The notes below the pieces were generated by a model that did no database searches, had not been told where the DNA came from, and saw only the letters and a list, made by a program, of their open reading frames with translations. Source: Globodera rostochiensis (Eukaryota > Nematoda > Chromadorea > Rhabditida > Heteroderidae). Taken from it: a stretch of 64,000 nucleotides of DNA. How positions within the stretch are numbered: position 1 is the first letter of the stretch; every line of letters starts with the position of its first letter. The position numbers and the translations under genes were made by a program. Of this stretch, positions 28,401-40,257 are shown one piece after another. The stretch is from contig JAEVLN010000003.1 in NCBI GenBank assembly GCA_018350325.1, positions 4,354,745 through 4,418,744 on the forward strand, in the 5' to 3' direction.

Positions 28401-31400
28401 GGGACGCCAAAAAATGTCGCGCGGTCAAAATGGGCGGGCAAAAGATGGTGCTCCTTTAAATAAACAATTAAAAAACATTTAACAAACAATTAAAAAACAT
28501 TTAACAAACAATTAAAAAACATTTAACAAACAATTAAAAAACAAGGCTTTTTTTCCAACCCCTTAGTTTTTGCTTACATATTGACTAAACTCGTTAAAAG
28601 CTTTTTAAAAGTAGCAATAAGTGTTTTATTAGGTTTAATTTAAGAAGAGTTAAAGGAGTGTTTTGCGCCATCGATATTTGACACAAATTTTGAAAATATG
28701 ACAATCTAATTAATTACACATTTTTAATAAAAGCCAAAAGTTTGCATAAATTTTTAACACCAAAAAAATTTTGCCGACCAACCCATCCAAAATGAATTTT
28801 ACTAATTTCTTTCGCTAAACTTTTATTTATAATAAAACAAATAAATTTTCCACCTCCGAAACATCCTTTCCGCCCATCCGATTCAAAATTGGAATAAACG
28901 CACTCCAAAATTGAACAAAGGAATTTCCTTAAAAATACGCAAAAAGCGCATTTTTCCAACAAAAAAAAAGCGTAAAACAAATTACGGTAATAGTTTTTCA
29001 TCCGCGGTCGATCTTTTGCTAAAATTAATTTAATTTAATAATAATTTTAAAATTAATTTTTTAATCAATTTACTGATTTCCATGTACGCTTCGCGGGTGG
29101 AAGCCGAAAATTGGGGCCACGGAATGCCCTGGAAACGATCCTCCAACGACGAGAGGGGCAACATCGGCTGGGGTCGGGTCGGGTCACTGTGTAAATACTG
29201 TATATATTAATAATAATTTAATTATATTTTTAATATTATTTTAACGATAATTAGTTTTGAAGCGGAGGATTTTTAGGCGCTAAACTCGGTTTTAGGGGTA
29301 ATCTTAAAATCCGGACTAACAGCATTTTGAGGACTATGTAAAGAGAACAGTTGCTATTTAAATTTTTAAATATTTGATAAAAATTAATTAATTTATAATA
29401 ATTTGTTCACATAAAAATTGTAAAAATATGTATAAAAATAAAAACAATTAATTTTAAACGATGTAAATTGTACGGGTATAGCTCAAGAAATTAAATAGTT
29501 TTTAGTCGTCGTTAATTAAATAAAATTTAAATTCAAATTACCCGGATTTGACAAAATTGGTCACATATGTGATCATCACGCGGGACAACTGCATGTCCTC
29601 AGCTGAGTACTTTAAAAGAGAATTTATTTAAATTGACTAAAAACATTACGCCAAAATTTGTATTTGCCTGCTGATGATTTTCTTCGCCATTTCTCAGCCA
29701 ATCTTCAATGAGCGGTGTGCCTAAAGAAATATGAATTTGTTGATGAATATTGTAAAGCTCAACCCCCCAAATTATTTTGTGTTGATTTTGTCCCAATTTT
29801 TTGTGGTTTTTGAAAGGCGATGCTGTTTTTTTTGAAAATGCCTACTTTAGGAGTTTTGTTGACTTTTTGTTGAGGTTTTTGAGAAAAAGGGTAAAAAAAA
29901 TGCTAAAATTTTGAATATTTTGGCATAAATAATGTTGCTAAAAAAATTATAAAAGGTTTTTGCGGAATTTGGAGCATAGTATATACATATTTGAAATTAT
30001 TTTATTTATTTTTTTTCAAACATTTAAATTTTGTAGATTTTGAAAAGTGCGTATTTCAAATCAAACTTGCCGAGAATGTAGGGAAGATGATCACCGGTGA
30101 ATGAGCCTCGGAGACCAGAGCTTGGCTGATCTTGACTGGCCTCATGGGCAAAGACAAAACTTCAAAAGAAAATTCAAAGCATGCGGACAAACGGTCAACA
30201 ACGGACAAAATGGCACCCTCTCTGGTTAGTGGACATTTTGTCCAATGTGACATTTTGTCCCAATACAAAAATTTGCTCACAAAAATGTGTTGGCCGATTT
30301 TTTCTCATCTGAAACACTGGAAATGGGCTCGTTGATCGAATGCGCCCTCAGCGTCTCAATGAGAGGGGCTGAAAAAAGAAAATTGCATAAAAACTTTTTT
30401 TTGTTTATTTTCAAAATATTTTTACTCGTAAAAAGTAAATCTCCAAGTGCTGCCATCAGTCCGTTTCTCACCGATTTTGGGTGGTCCTAAAAATTTAAAT
30501 TTATTGTAAAAAAAACTCTCCAAAAAAAGAGCACCTTCGGATTTTCCCAATCTGTGTATTTGTTGAGAATGGCCTGCAAAATTTCGGTACGATGAAAGTC
30601 GAAAATATTTCGAACAAAAGTGCTGAAAAGGATTATAATAAATTTAGTTTATTTTTATTGCTATTAAATAAATTTTTGAATTTAAAAATTAATGCTTCTC
30701 AAATAATTTTAATTTTCGTATAATGCCAGCTTAACGACGCAACATATAATTGTTTTGTTTTTTTTAAATGTATATCACCTTTCTTTTTTTTCAATTTTCC
30801 AAAAAATTATATTTGCAAACTCTTTTTTTTTTGTTGTTAATTTTCAAAAAGAATATATAAATTTTTATTAAAAATGAATTCTAAATAAAAGTACCGCAAC
30901 ATTTTGTCCCTCTTCTCGGCACTCATTCCGTTGACCAAGTCCTCGTTGGCCAACAAATGGTGGGCCGGGTTCAGCACCGTCCCGGCCATTAAGTCAATGT
31001 CGCGGAACAGCGCGCCGTACTGCGCGTTGAATAGCACGTGCGGATGATTGGGCACAATCTGTGCCATTAAAAGTTATTAAATTTTAAAATAATTGGTTCT
31101 TACTTAAGAAAACCTCCAAAAAATGTAAACCAAAAGAATTGTGGAAACAAATATTAGTTTTTAAACATTAAGATAGAATGGAAAAAATCGAAATTAAATT
31201 ATTTGTTATTAAATTTAAATGGAAAATATATTTAAAAAACCATATAAAACCAATAAATTTATTGATAAAAAAGAAAAAATTAAAAACTTATTTTAATTCA
31301 ATTAGAATATTTGTTAAAAAATTTTCGGAATCCAAAATTAAATTTTTATGTCGTCATGCCCGCCCGCCCGGCCACCTGTCCATCGACAATTGGCGCAAAT

Positions 31401-34400
31401 GCGCTCAAAAATGTTGGCGATGCCGAAGCAACGCGATGAGCCGCCGTGCTCACATTTTGTTCACTGTGTTCCTTAATTTATTTTTTGTTAATTATTATAT
31501 AATTAATAATGAATTTGTTTAATGAAAATTAGCAAAGTAATTTGCCTGAATACAGCGAAGGACTTGCAAAGATTCGTCCATAAAAGTGTTGGCTGATGGC
31601 CGGCGGTTGAAGCACTTTAACAAATTAAATAAATTTATTAGCTATTTTTCATTTTCTAAATTTTATAAACTTTTAAAAAGGTGAAAAATAATTTTTTATT
31701 CTTTCAATTTGCACCTTCAACTCTTCGGCCAGTCTCATAAACTGCGTCTGCGCATTATTAGCCATCGCCCAAGGCGACATGGCGCTTCCGTCAAGTAAAA
31801 TGGCACGGCGAAACAGGCGATTTTTTGGTTGGGTAATGGGCGAGCCCATCAAAAGCCAAAAAAAGAAAATAAAAATTAATTAATTTATTTTAAATATAAT
31901 TTTTAGTACTATTTAGTGATTAAAATTAAATTTTAGTATTTAACTAATTTTAAAATAATTAATAATCAAGTGTTTATTTTAATAATATAATAACACTATA
32001 ATTATTAAAAATATATTAAAAAGGTATTAAAATATAAATTAATTAAGGTAATTGATTTAATTAGTTTTAATTTTTACGTGACAAGCGCAGCGCCAGATTC
32101 CCAGCCTAAAAAATAAACTTGCCTATACTGAATTTATAACAATGTTTCGGTGATCGGACTTTTTTAAAGACCTGATCTGACACTGACCACCTAAAATTTT
32201 AACAAAACGATTCGGCGAGGGCTTTCGAATGTTCTAAAGTTGGACGGGACCGTTCGGGAAACTCGAGGTTTTTGAAGTCTCGGCTTTCCCGGTCCCGAAG
32301 CCGGGGCAAAAAAATGTGGGAGCCTGAAGTTGGCACAAAATGGTAAGCAAGGCACAAAGTTGGAAAGAAAGTGACAATAATTGGAATAAAAATATTGGCG
32401 AATTGTCTCTATTCAAATTTGTCTCCTTAGATTCTCAGGTGCAGGTCAGTGACCGAATCCAATCATCGAAACACTGATTTATATAAAATTTGATTGCCCA
32501 CCAAGCAAGGTGACTGAATTTGGATCAGCTCCAAAGGAAGGCAACAGATTGGACAGCTTGAACAAAATTTAAATAATTTTAAAATTTTCAATTTATATTA
32601 AAGAAACATTAATTTTGTACCATTTTAAGTGCCGCTACCAGGTCCGAAAGGCCAGCATTGCCGGCACATGCGCGCGCCTCCGGCTCACATCGGCCCAGAA
32701 AACCGTAAACGCCCAACCTAAGGAAATATAAATGCTTTTTGTTTTCTTTTGCCCAAAAAATACAAAACTTTTCCCGGCACCACCAAATCAATTCAAAGAA
32801 CTTCTTAACGATCCTTCTCCCTCTTAACACCAACTCTTTGTACATCCGACCACAAAATATTTTTTAAAAAAACGTTCAAATTTTTAATTTTTTTTTCTCC
32901 ACGACGTGCCTAACACACTGGGAAGGCGCGGCGCCGTTCTTTGACGTTGTTCCCCCCCCCCCGCCCCGCCGCTATTTCACAAAATTGTGGCACTCACCGA
33001 TAGTTCAGCGTCACCACCAGCACTTGGCCCAACGAGGCCAGCATTGTGCCATTTTGTGCGTTTGCTCCGCCCCACGCAAAATCCGTGTCGCCGTGCACCA
33101 AAACAAGCACGGACAATGCTTGGGGAGACACTGATAAAAATGGAATAAAAATAATTTAATTTTAACTAAAATAAAATGATTTTTTTATTTTATTAAATAA
33201 CTTTTTTTGGATTTTTTTTTATGTTTAATTTAAAAAATAATATACAAATATTAAATTAAGTAATTTAAATAATGATTTTATTTTAAATTATAAAAATAAA
33301 AAATAATATTTAAGAGATTTTATAAAATTCTAATTTCTGTGTGAATTAAAAATTGACAAAAACGATTCAGGTCTCACCCAGATTCGAACTGGGATTGCTG
33401 GATTCAGAGTCCAGAGTGCTAACCATTACACCATGAAACCATGACATTTGCGCCTTTCTATTTTTAATATTTATCGCTTAGAAATAATGCTTTTTAAAAT
33501 GGAAAAATAATTTAAAAAGCCTAAAATTCTGATAAATAATTGCACAAACCCTTCCAAAATTTATTTATAAACAACAAAAAAATCTCTCCGTAAACCAAAA
33601 TAATAGTCAAGACTTGACCCAATACTCAAGACTAAAACCTGACCCTGAGACTCAAGACCGAGACCCCAAAAAGAAACCCGAGAATTTTTTTCTCGGGCCG
33701 AGACCATGGCTCTCAAGCATCACTACAAAACATATTACCTCCTTACAAATAATTACAGAACTGATTGTTGTATTTAATTTAATTTCAACAAATTGAAAAT
33801 GTTCTAAAAATTTTTCATTTTTTTTTAATTCGTACGCCTCGGCTCGCGCTCTGGCACGAACAAGTTGATGAACAGACAGTCCTCCGACTGCGGCTTCAAC
33901 AACGGCAGCACACGATGGAGACGATCAAAGCGTTGTACACTGGTCACTTTGAGGGCTCTGAAAATTTTAAAAATTTTTGGCGATGCCTCAGCAGAGAAAT
34001 TCTTTCAGAAATTTTCCACTTTTTTATTTGTTTCTTTTCGCTAAAAACTGGACAGAATTGAATAGTATTTAGTAGAGTTGCTCGGTATAAATTCGATAAA
34101 TATCGCGATACTATCGACGACGAAATATCGATCGTTTATCGATCGAAGCTATTTATATTAGCCGATCACTATGGAGTCGAAGCTATTTATATTAGCCGAT
34201 CACTATGGAGTCGAAGCTATTTATATTAGCCGATCACTATGGAGTCGAAGCTATTTATATTAGCCGATCACTATGGAATAAGCATTTAAATTTGACTTGG
34301 ACTCCTGCAATGTTGGAAGGCCCGACTGAATGCAGGACGGCGGCGTTTTGAACGCGTCCTTTGGCTGATGTGTCCATTTGGAGGCCGAAATGGCCATTTT

Positions 34401-35935
34401 GAAGCGATGCTTAAAGAAAATTTAAATTTATTTTCAAAATTGTTTCATAAAATTTATAACATTTGATGTAGGCGCTGAGCCGTACGGAATTCCGAGAAAT
34501 TGAGTAACCTGTAAGCGTTAATTATTAATCCATTTAAATTAATTGAAAATGAAAAATAGTACAAACAATTGATATTAATAATTTAATATTAATTTCATTT
34601 TGAAAGAAATTAAAATATTTAAAAATATGTTATTTAAATAATTAATATCAATTACTTAAAAAATTCTAATAGAGGGTCGACCTATTGCAAAAAAGGTTAC
34701 TTAAGAAGACAAAAAGTCCCCAGTGGGGATGGTAACCGAATGCCAAAAAAATGTCCGGGAGTCCGTAATTCCCGACTCAAAAAAGGTCCGGTATACGAAA
34801 AAAAATTTTAAATTGACCAAACATTGAGGCATGGTTTTGTCTCCTTTTTAATGTTTTTTTTTTAGGTTCTAAACCCAAACTAAATGAATTAAAAATTTAT
34901 TCAAAACCCCCAAAGTCTCACTTTGGCGCGCCAACATAATGTCATTAAAGCCACAAAATGTCAACTCAACCAAAAATGACAAAATGTCAAAAAACAAAAT
35001 TTTTTTCTAAGCCGAAAAAGGTTTTTGTTAGGGGTATACAAGGGTAGAATCCACTCTGACCTCCATTTCGACCAATTTCGAACCCCGAATGAATTTTCCT
35101 AAAAAAATTTGAAAATATTTAAATAATACGAGGAGTTTGTATTAATTGAATAGCAAATTGTTTATTCGAACATTTTTTGAAAATTCAAAAAAATTTTTCT
35201 AGGGGATTTCTGGGCCGTAGAAGCCGAATCTGACCTCGATTTTGCCCAATTCTGAATCCCGCACCCGAATTCATGGGATTTGAACGATTTTGAGACCAAA
35301 TTGATAAGTGAAAATTTTTGAATTTAAAAAAAAAGTTCGAGTTCGGGTCTGGGATTCGAAATTGCCAAAACCAAAAATGTCCGGAATTAGCCATTCCAAA
35401 TACATTCTTGCCCCACCCCACCCACAAACAACACAATGCACCTAAAATATTTAATTAAAAAATCTTGTAATTATTTTATTTAAAATATTCAAAAAAAAAT
35501 ATTTCAAATACACATTATTTTATTTGCGTACCGGTTTTAATGCGGGAAATGCCCCCGCACTTTTGTCCACGGGGTTCACCACCAGCCCACGGAGCACACC
35601 GAACGGCGTGTTCACCGAGTGAATTTGCTGCGTTTGGGGCGGAGGCGGGGGCTTGTCTTAAAATTAAAAAAAAAGTTTTTTCCCCTTTGAAAATTAGGCC
35701 TCCTAACTTTGCTGCTGCTGATGAGACGAGGCAGAAGAAAATTGACTTAAATATGAAATAAAATTTTATATTTTTGTATTTTGATTTTTCAACGAATGAA
35801 TTTTCGATTATTTTATAAATTTTAGTCAAAATTGTTTTTTCTTTTTTATTTTATAAATTCCCAATTTTCAAACCTGTCGGAATATTGTACAAATTGTGTG
35901 AAGAAAACAATTATTTCCGCCATAAAAATTTTCAT
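25436..35935 (-). CDS. nlg-1: Neuroligin-like postsynaptic adhesion protein, about 31 exons
   Basis: Exons chain in frame from a signal peptide at 35874-35935 (MKIFMAEIIVFFTQF) to a stop at 25436. Landmarks of the cholinesterase-like ectodomain: NTPFGVLRGLVVNP (35532-35656), QFLGIPYGSAPTS (34461-34508), QSEDCLFINLFVP (33836-33957), VLVHGDTDFAWGG to VVTLNYR (32998-33130), VTLLGWESGAALVT (32502-32556 plus 32078-32105), APIVDGQIVPNHP (31376-31471 into 30895-31058), QYSAEDMQLS, YVTNFVKSGDP (29542-29609) and FQGIPWPQFS (29074-29186). The catalytic serine position holds Glu, as expected for a non-enzymatic neuroligin. A transmembrane segment (WMALAGVALTVINLCILIAI, 27902-28042) and a long cytoplasmic tail with poly-Q and poly-N end in ENIDNEF. 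Neuroligins bind presynaptic neurexins. Three introns need GC donors. Two junctions are unresolved: no AG before the exon at about 31853, and a phase mismatch between 28986 and 28453. Confidence 0.85.
26560..26753. mobile_element. MITE-like element with AGTAGAGACCGG inverted ends, in a neuroligin intron
   Basis: The ends AGTAGAGACCGG and CCGGTCTCTACT are exact inverted repeats enclosing about 170 bp of CGGGATCCCGACTCGGGA-type palindromic sequence. Related ends occur at about 41129-41140 and 60925-61050, and a half-end (GGTTCGGTCTCTACT) at about 13151-13165. No clear target-site duplication was seen. Confidence 0.65.
28463..28545. repeat. 22-bp tandem repeat in a neuroligin intron
   Basis: About four copies of AACAATTAAAAAACATTTAA with a 22-bp period, immediately upstream (on the gene's strand) of the exon at 28291-28453, so it forms the polypyrimidine side of that intron. 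Confidence 0.8.
33369..33440 (-). tRNA. tRNA-Gln (anticodon CTG), intronic
   Basis: The reverse strand begins GGTTTCATGGTGTAATGGTT and ends GGTTCGAATCTGGGTGAGACC-like sequence. The seven-base acceptor stem pairs fully with one G-T, GGTTTCA with TGAGACC. The A box (TGGTGTAATGGTTAGCA), the B box (AGTTCGAATCT) and the anticodon stem-loop CTGGA-CTCTGAA-TCCAG are complete. The anticodon CTG predicts glutamine. It lies inside a neuroligin intron in the same orientation as the host gene and has its own internal pol III promoter. Confidence 0.93.
34080..34276. repeat. 34-bp tandem repeat with adjacent palindromic ATCGAT stretch in a neuroligin intron
   Basis: Four copies of a 34-bp unit (GAAGCTATTTATATTAGCCG, then ATCACTATGGAGTC) start at about 34145. 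The first copies are 34 bp apart (34145, 34179). Just before them is a TATCG/CGATA-rich palindromic stretch (34090-34145). Confidence 0.85.
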
Positions 35936-38900
35936 TTCTTTTTGAAGCGGCAAATTTTCCTTAAAAAATTGAATAGGGCATTAAAATTATTAACTAATTT
36001 TAAATACAAATAATTTTTGTATAAAAAGACGTTAAAGTCAATTTAATAAATGATTTTTCAGTGAAAAAACTTGAATTTTTATTTACGCCTAATGCGACAA
36101 AAAGCAGTGGTTGCTTGTGTTTTGTCGCCTTTCAATGCCGATAATTGAGTGAAAGGATGGGCAAATGGGTTTAAGTGTGCCGCGCCGATGGGCAAAATGC
36201 CCCCTCAGGGGGGGGGGGGGGGGGGGGGCACTTCCGCCAAGAGGCGGCGGCATCCATCCCCTGAAGGGACAAAAAATGTTGGGTAACTTTATCCGAGATT
36301 TTGACTTCTTTTTACGGATTGAAAATTTGCGTCAATGCAATTTTGATGGAAAAGTGTTCCGGAATCCGGAAGAGATATTTCGCACACATTTAAAAGTTCC
36401 GAAACCGCCGGACTCGCGAAACTTCTCCAAGCATTTTTCTGTAAAGCTTTGCCTTGCCGATTCTCTCTGAACTGTCAGACTTCCGTAAACAAAAAGTGTG
36501 CACATTTGCGTAAAAAGCTTGCCGGACAAATTTCCAATTCTCAGCTTCCCCACCGTCCGGTCCGCCGTCCCCTGGGGGGTTGGGGGAATCGGCGGCCACG
36601 GTTTGCGGGGAAAAATCAGCAGCAGCACAATTTGTGTGTGGCGGCGGTGTCCCCAGCCGTCGAGGACGACGAATGTTTGAGATGAATTGGTGGGGGGGGG
36701 GGACAAATTGTGTTTAGCCATTTACTCTCCTCACCATTCTCGAGGAGTAAATGGGCGAGAGGGAAAGTGATTTTCGAAATTTTTGCAAAAAAATGTTTAA
36801 CAAATGCAAAAATTATCCTATTTTTTGAAGAGGTTCAAATGAATTCGCTAGGAAAATTTGCGCAAAAATGTTTTTAAAAAATTGCGTAAGCTTTGCAAAA
36901 AATTAATCAATTTTTAAGTGTAAAACTTTTTGCGCTAAGTCATTAACCCAAAAACCATAATAATTTGTTGTGTTGAGCAAAATAGCACAATACAATCAAC
37001 ACATGTGAAAAATTTTGTAGTAGGTCAAAAAAAAGGGTTGTTTTTAATTTGTGTGAAAATCCAAAATATAATTTCTAATTAATGGAAATTCTTTTGAATT
37101 TTAAAATTTATATAATAAAATTTATTAGACTTCAAGAAAGCGTTAGGCGAGAAATGCTTCTTGGCCCCTTGAAAATCGGTGCAAAATTTATGCAAATTTT
37201 TGTGATTCGGAAAGGCAAAACAAATTTGGGCATCGGTTGAGCATTTTGAAAGTAAAAAATTCCAATTGAAATTTTATGAAAATTTCAAAAGATTTAATTT
37301 TTTTAAATAAATTTTTGAAAAAGCAAATTTGAATTTACAAAAAATATTTGTAAAAATAGCCTCGTAGATTAAGAAGGTTGGTGTAGAGGGGGGCAGGGGC
37401 CAAAGACAATTTGTCCTCCAAATCCAATAAATTTGCCCTCAGGGCAATGAGCCCTCGGGGGAAACAAATTGGACCAATTCCGGAACTTCCCTAATCAGAT
37501 TTATTTATTTATTTGCGTTGGAGCTTGGCGAAAAGTGGCCAAAAACATTAAGAGGGGACAAATGGAGCAATTAGTGAGTAAAAAACAATTAAAAACTCTG
37601 GGGATGCATTTTTGCACAACATTTTTTGTCGTCGTCAAACCCATGCATTTTGGTCAAAAACTCTCGCGGGAAAAGTACAGGATTCCCGGCCCCGCGTCAA
37701 CTGTGGGCCCAACGGGATTAACGGAAGCGGAAAAAGGCGGGAGTCTCCCCGCTCCCGTTCCCGCTAAATTTTGAATTCCCGCTCCCGGAAATTTTTGTTT
37801 TAGCGATCTTTAGAAAACGTATGATTTGCAGGCCCACTCATTTGTCGGTACACGAAACGAGATTCGCTGATGGGGGGAGGGAAGGCATTGTAAAGGATCG
37901 GCAAAATGGCGCCATCAATCAAAAAAATTGTTTCAAATATACACAACGCCAAATTTTTGTTTTTTAAATGATGGCCCAACAGAGGTGAATTATCGAAGAA
38001 GAGATTTGGGGCTCCCCCCCCCCCCCCCAACTATCGCCGGAGGTGACAGCTGTCCGTGCTGTGTGTTAAGCGGCGTCCGGATTGTCAGAGTCTCATATCA
38101 ATTCGTATTTGGCCAAATCGTTTTGGGTGGTGCACAAATGCACATTAAGGGGAGGCGCGGACGCAGAGAAATGAAAACAGAAGAAAGAAATAGTAGGGGA
38201 CAGAGAGAGGGCACAGTGAGGAAATAGCCTACAAAATGAAGAGGAATGGATAAAAGCATCGATCAGAGAATGGAGGAACAAAAAAATATTACAAAAGAGC
38301 CCAGGTAATTGAGAGAATTGGACCAAAACAGACAGACAAAGACCGGTTAGACAACACACACAGTTTGACTGACTGACAGCTGTTCAATTCAAAGCCATTT
38401 TAAATAGCCGCTGCATAAGCATTGAATGAAAATCGGATTTACGCACTCACTGCCCTTTCTCTAACATTGACGGATTGATTTTATTCGCTTTTTACTAGGA
38501 GGCTAATAGGCGGGACCGGGAGTTCCCGGGGGGGGGGCTTAAGGTTCTGGTGCCGATTTTAAAAAATCAAAGCCCCGGCCGCGTCCCAACCGGTCAAAAA
38601 TTAAAGTTACACCGCTAAAGATGGCACTCGTGTGCCACAAAATGGTCTCGCCACCCACGAAAAATCCCGGCGTTTCAATAATTGTGATGGGAATTTCGGG
38701 ATAAAAGGATTTACCGACTTTAAAATGAATGATTTTTTATTAGGTGGGGGAGGGCTCAAAGCAAGCAAGGGCAATTGTAAAAGTAAGCCGACAGGGCAAG
38801 AGGCAAAGCAAGTCAAAGCAAATCAAGAGTCAAGTCAAGAGTAAAGGGAAATCAAGGATAAAAGCAAGAGTCAAGTCAAGGCAGTCAAGAGTCAAGGTAA

Positions 38901-39400
38901 GTCAAGAGTCCAGGGGCCTATTTCAATTTCCGCCGTATCTCCGATATGATGTCATATCGTGTAAAAAAATCGGAGATACGACGGACACTATAACTTAACG
39001 AAGGAAATACCGATTAAATATGGCATTGGGGGTTGGCTATGTCATAGCAAAAAACAGAGTTACAGCAGAAACCGAGTTGGCCACACATCGATAACAAGAA
39101 TTTTTGATTAAAAACACCGATTTGCCTAATTTTTTGCACAAAGCTTGCCAACATAATTGCCTATAATACTGAGCATAAATTAAATTGATATTTTTAATAC
39201 TAATTCGAAAAATAAAAATGTATATATTTAGCTTAAATGAATGAACAAAGAAAAGTTTGGGCCGAGAAAGGGGTGGCGAAGAGACAAAAGAGGAAGGAAA
39301 GTCGACGTTCATCTGGACAGCACATGCAAAAAGTCATTTCTGGTCAGAAAACACTGATTTAATGCCATTATAATTCGTCAAAAAATGATAATTTCTTAAA
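35936..39400. other. Upstream of neuroligin: no supportable gene
   Basis: The stretch has long G/C runs (36210-36228, 38015-38028), a purine-rich CAAGTCAAGAG repeat at 38760-38915, and dispersed CCCGCTCCCG-type motifs (37690-37790). Short open frames at 36332-36721 and 38093-38359 lack recognisable domains. The first may overlap a neuroligin 5'UTR, but nothing proves it. Confidence 0.45.
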
Positions 39401-39605
39401 ATTTCGATATTCAGAGGAGAAACAGTACGTACAGTCCCACCGAGGCATGGACCCGGACGTTGGCCACTACGAAACTGTGTATCAGGAGGAGCCGGACCAA
39501 CCATGCTGCTCTTACACCGTTCCAAGTGGGATTCTAGCGAAATTTTTATTAAATATCTTTTTTTCCCCATCAGTGGGCTTCATCTTTTTCTCCAAATTTT
39601 TCCAG

Positions 39606-39982
39606 GTTTTTCGACCGATGGCAGTGGCTGAAACGTTTTGAGCCGCGGGTGGCCAGCAACACGCCGAAGCTTCACTGGTTGTGCTGCCATTTGACGGAGT
39701 TTGCGCGCCGACGGCGATGGTTCGCGCTGGTGAGTGAACAATGCATTGAGCACATCCACTCGCACTTTGACCGATTGGTGAGCGGAGTGGTTTTTGCACA
39801 AATTTCCCCAAAACATTATTTAGGCGCCCCGATACAAAAACACGGGATCGGAAGAGAAGACGATGATGAAGTTGGCGCGGCACCAGGCCATTCTCAATTC
39901 TCTACACGCCCTGGATCACGAGGATGAAGGAAGAAATTCGGATGAAAACGATCCGCCCAGAGGAAGAAGAATGACGCAGTGA
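39606..39982 (+). CDS. Uncharacterised protein, last two exons (possibly transposon-derived)
   Basis: Two phase-compatible exons, 39606-39777 and 39824-39982, encode DRWQWLKRFEPRVASNTPKL, HWLCCHLTEFARRRRWFALV and SEQCIEHIHSHFDRLAPRYK, then RHQAILNSLHALDHED and a charged tail ending at TGA. The pattern of a PKLHxLxxHxxEFARR segment followed by SEQxIExxHxxF is one I associate with uncharacterised nematode proteins of transposon-like origin, but I cannot name the family. Open sequence at 39424-39600 (GMDPDVGHYETVYQEEPDQP) may be an upstream exon. Confidence 0.5.
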
Positions 39983-40257
39983 TTTTGATTTTACCGGTTT
40001 GAAAAAATGTGAAAATGTTTTTAGAATTTTTATCGATGAATAAAAAGATTTTTTCATGACTTTTTTTGATAAATACACCAAAAAACATCGATTACACTCA
40101 AGCGGTGTCGAACTTTTACCACCGGATACCGTAATTTTTTTATTTTTTGAAATCCATTTCACCACGCTCGCCAAGTCGCTATTTCCAAAGTTATTGAGGC
40201 GTAAGTTATAGTGACGGAAATTAAAATAGGCCCCAGAAGTGAAGCAGTTTTCAAATC

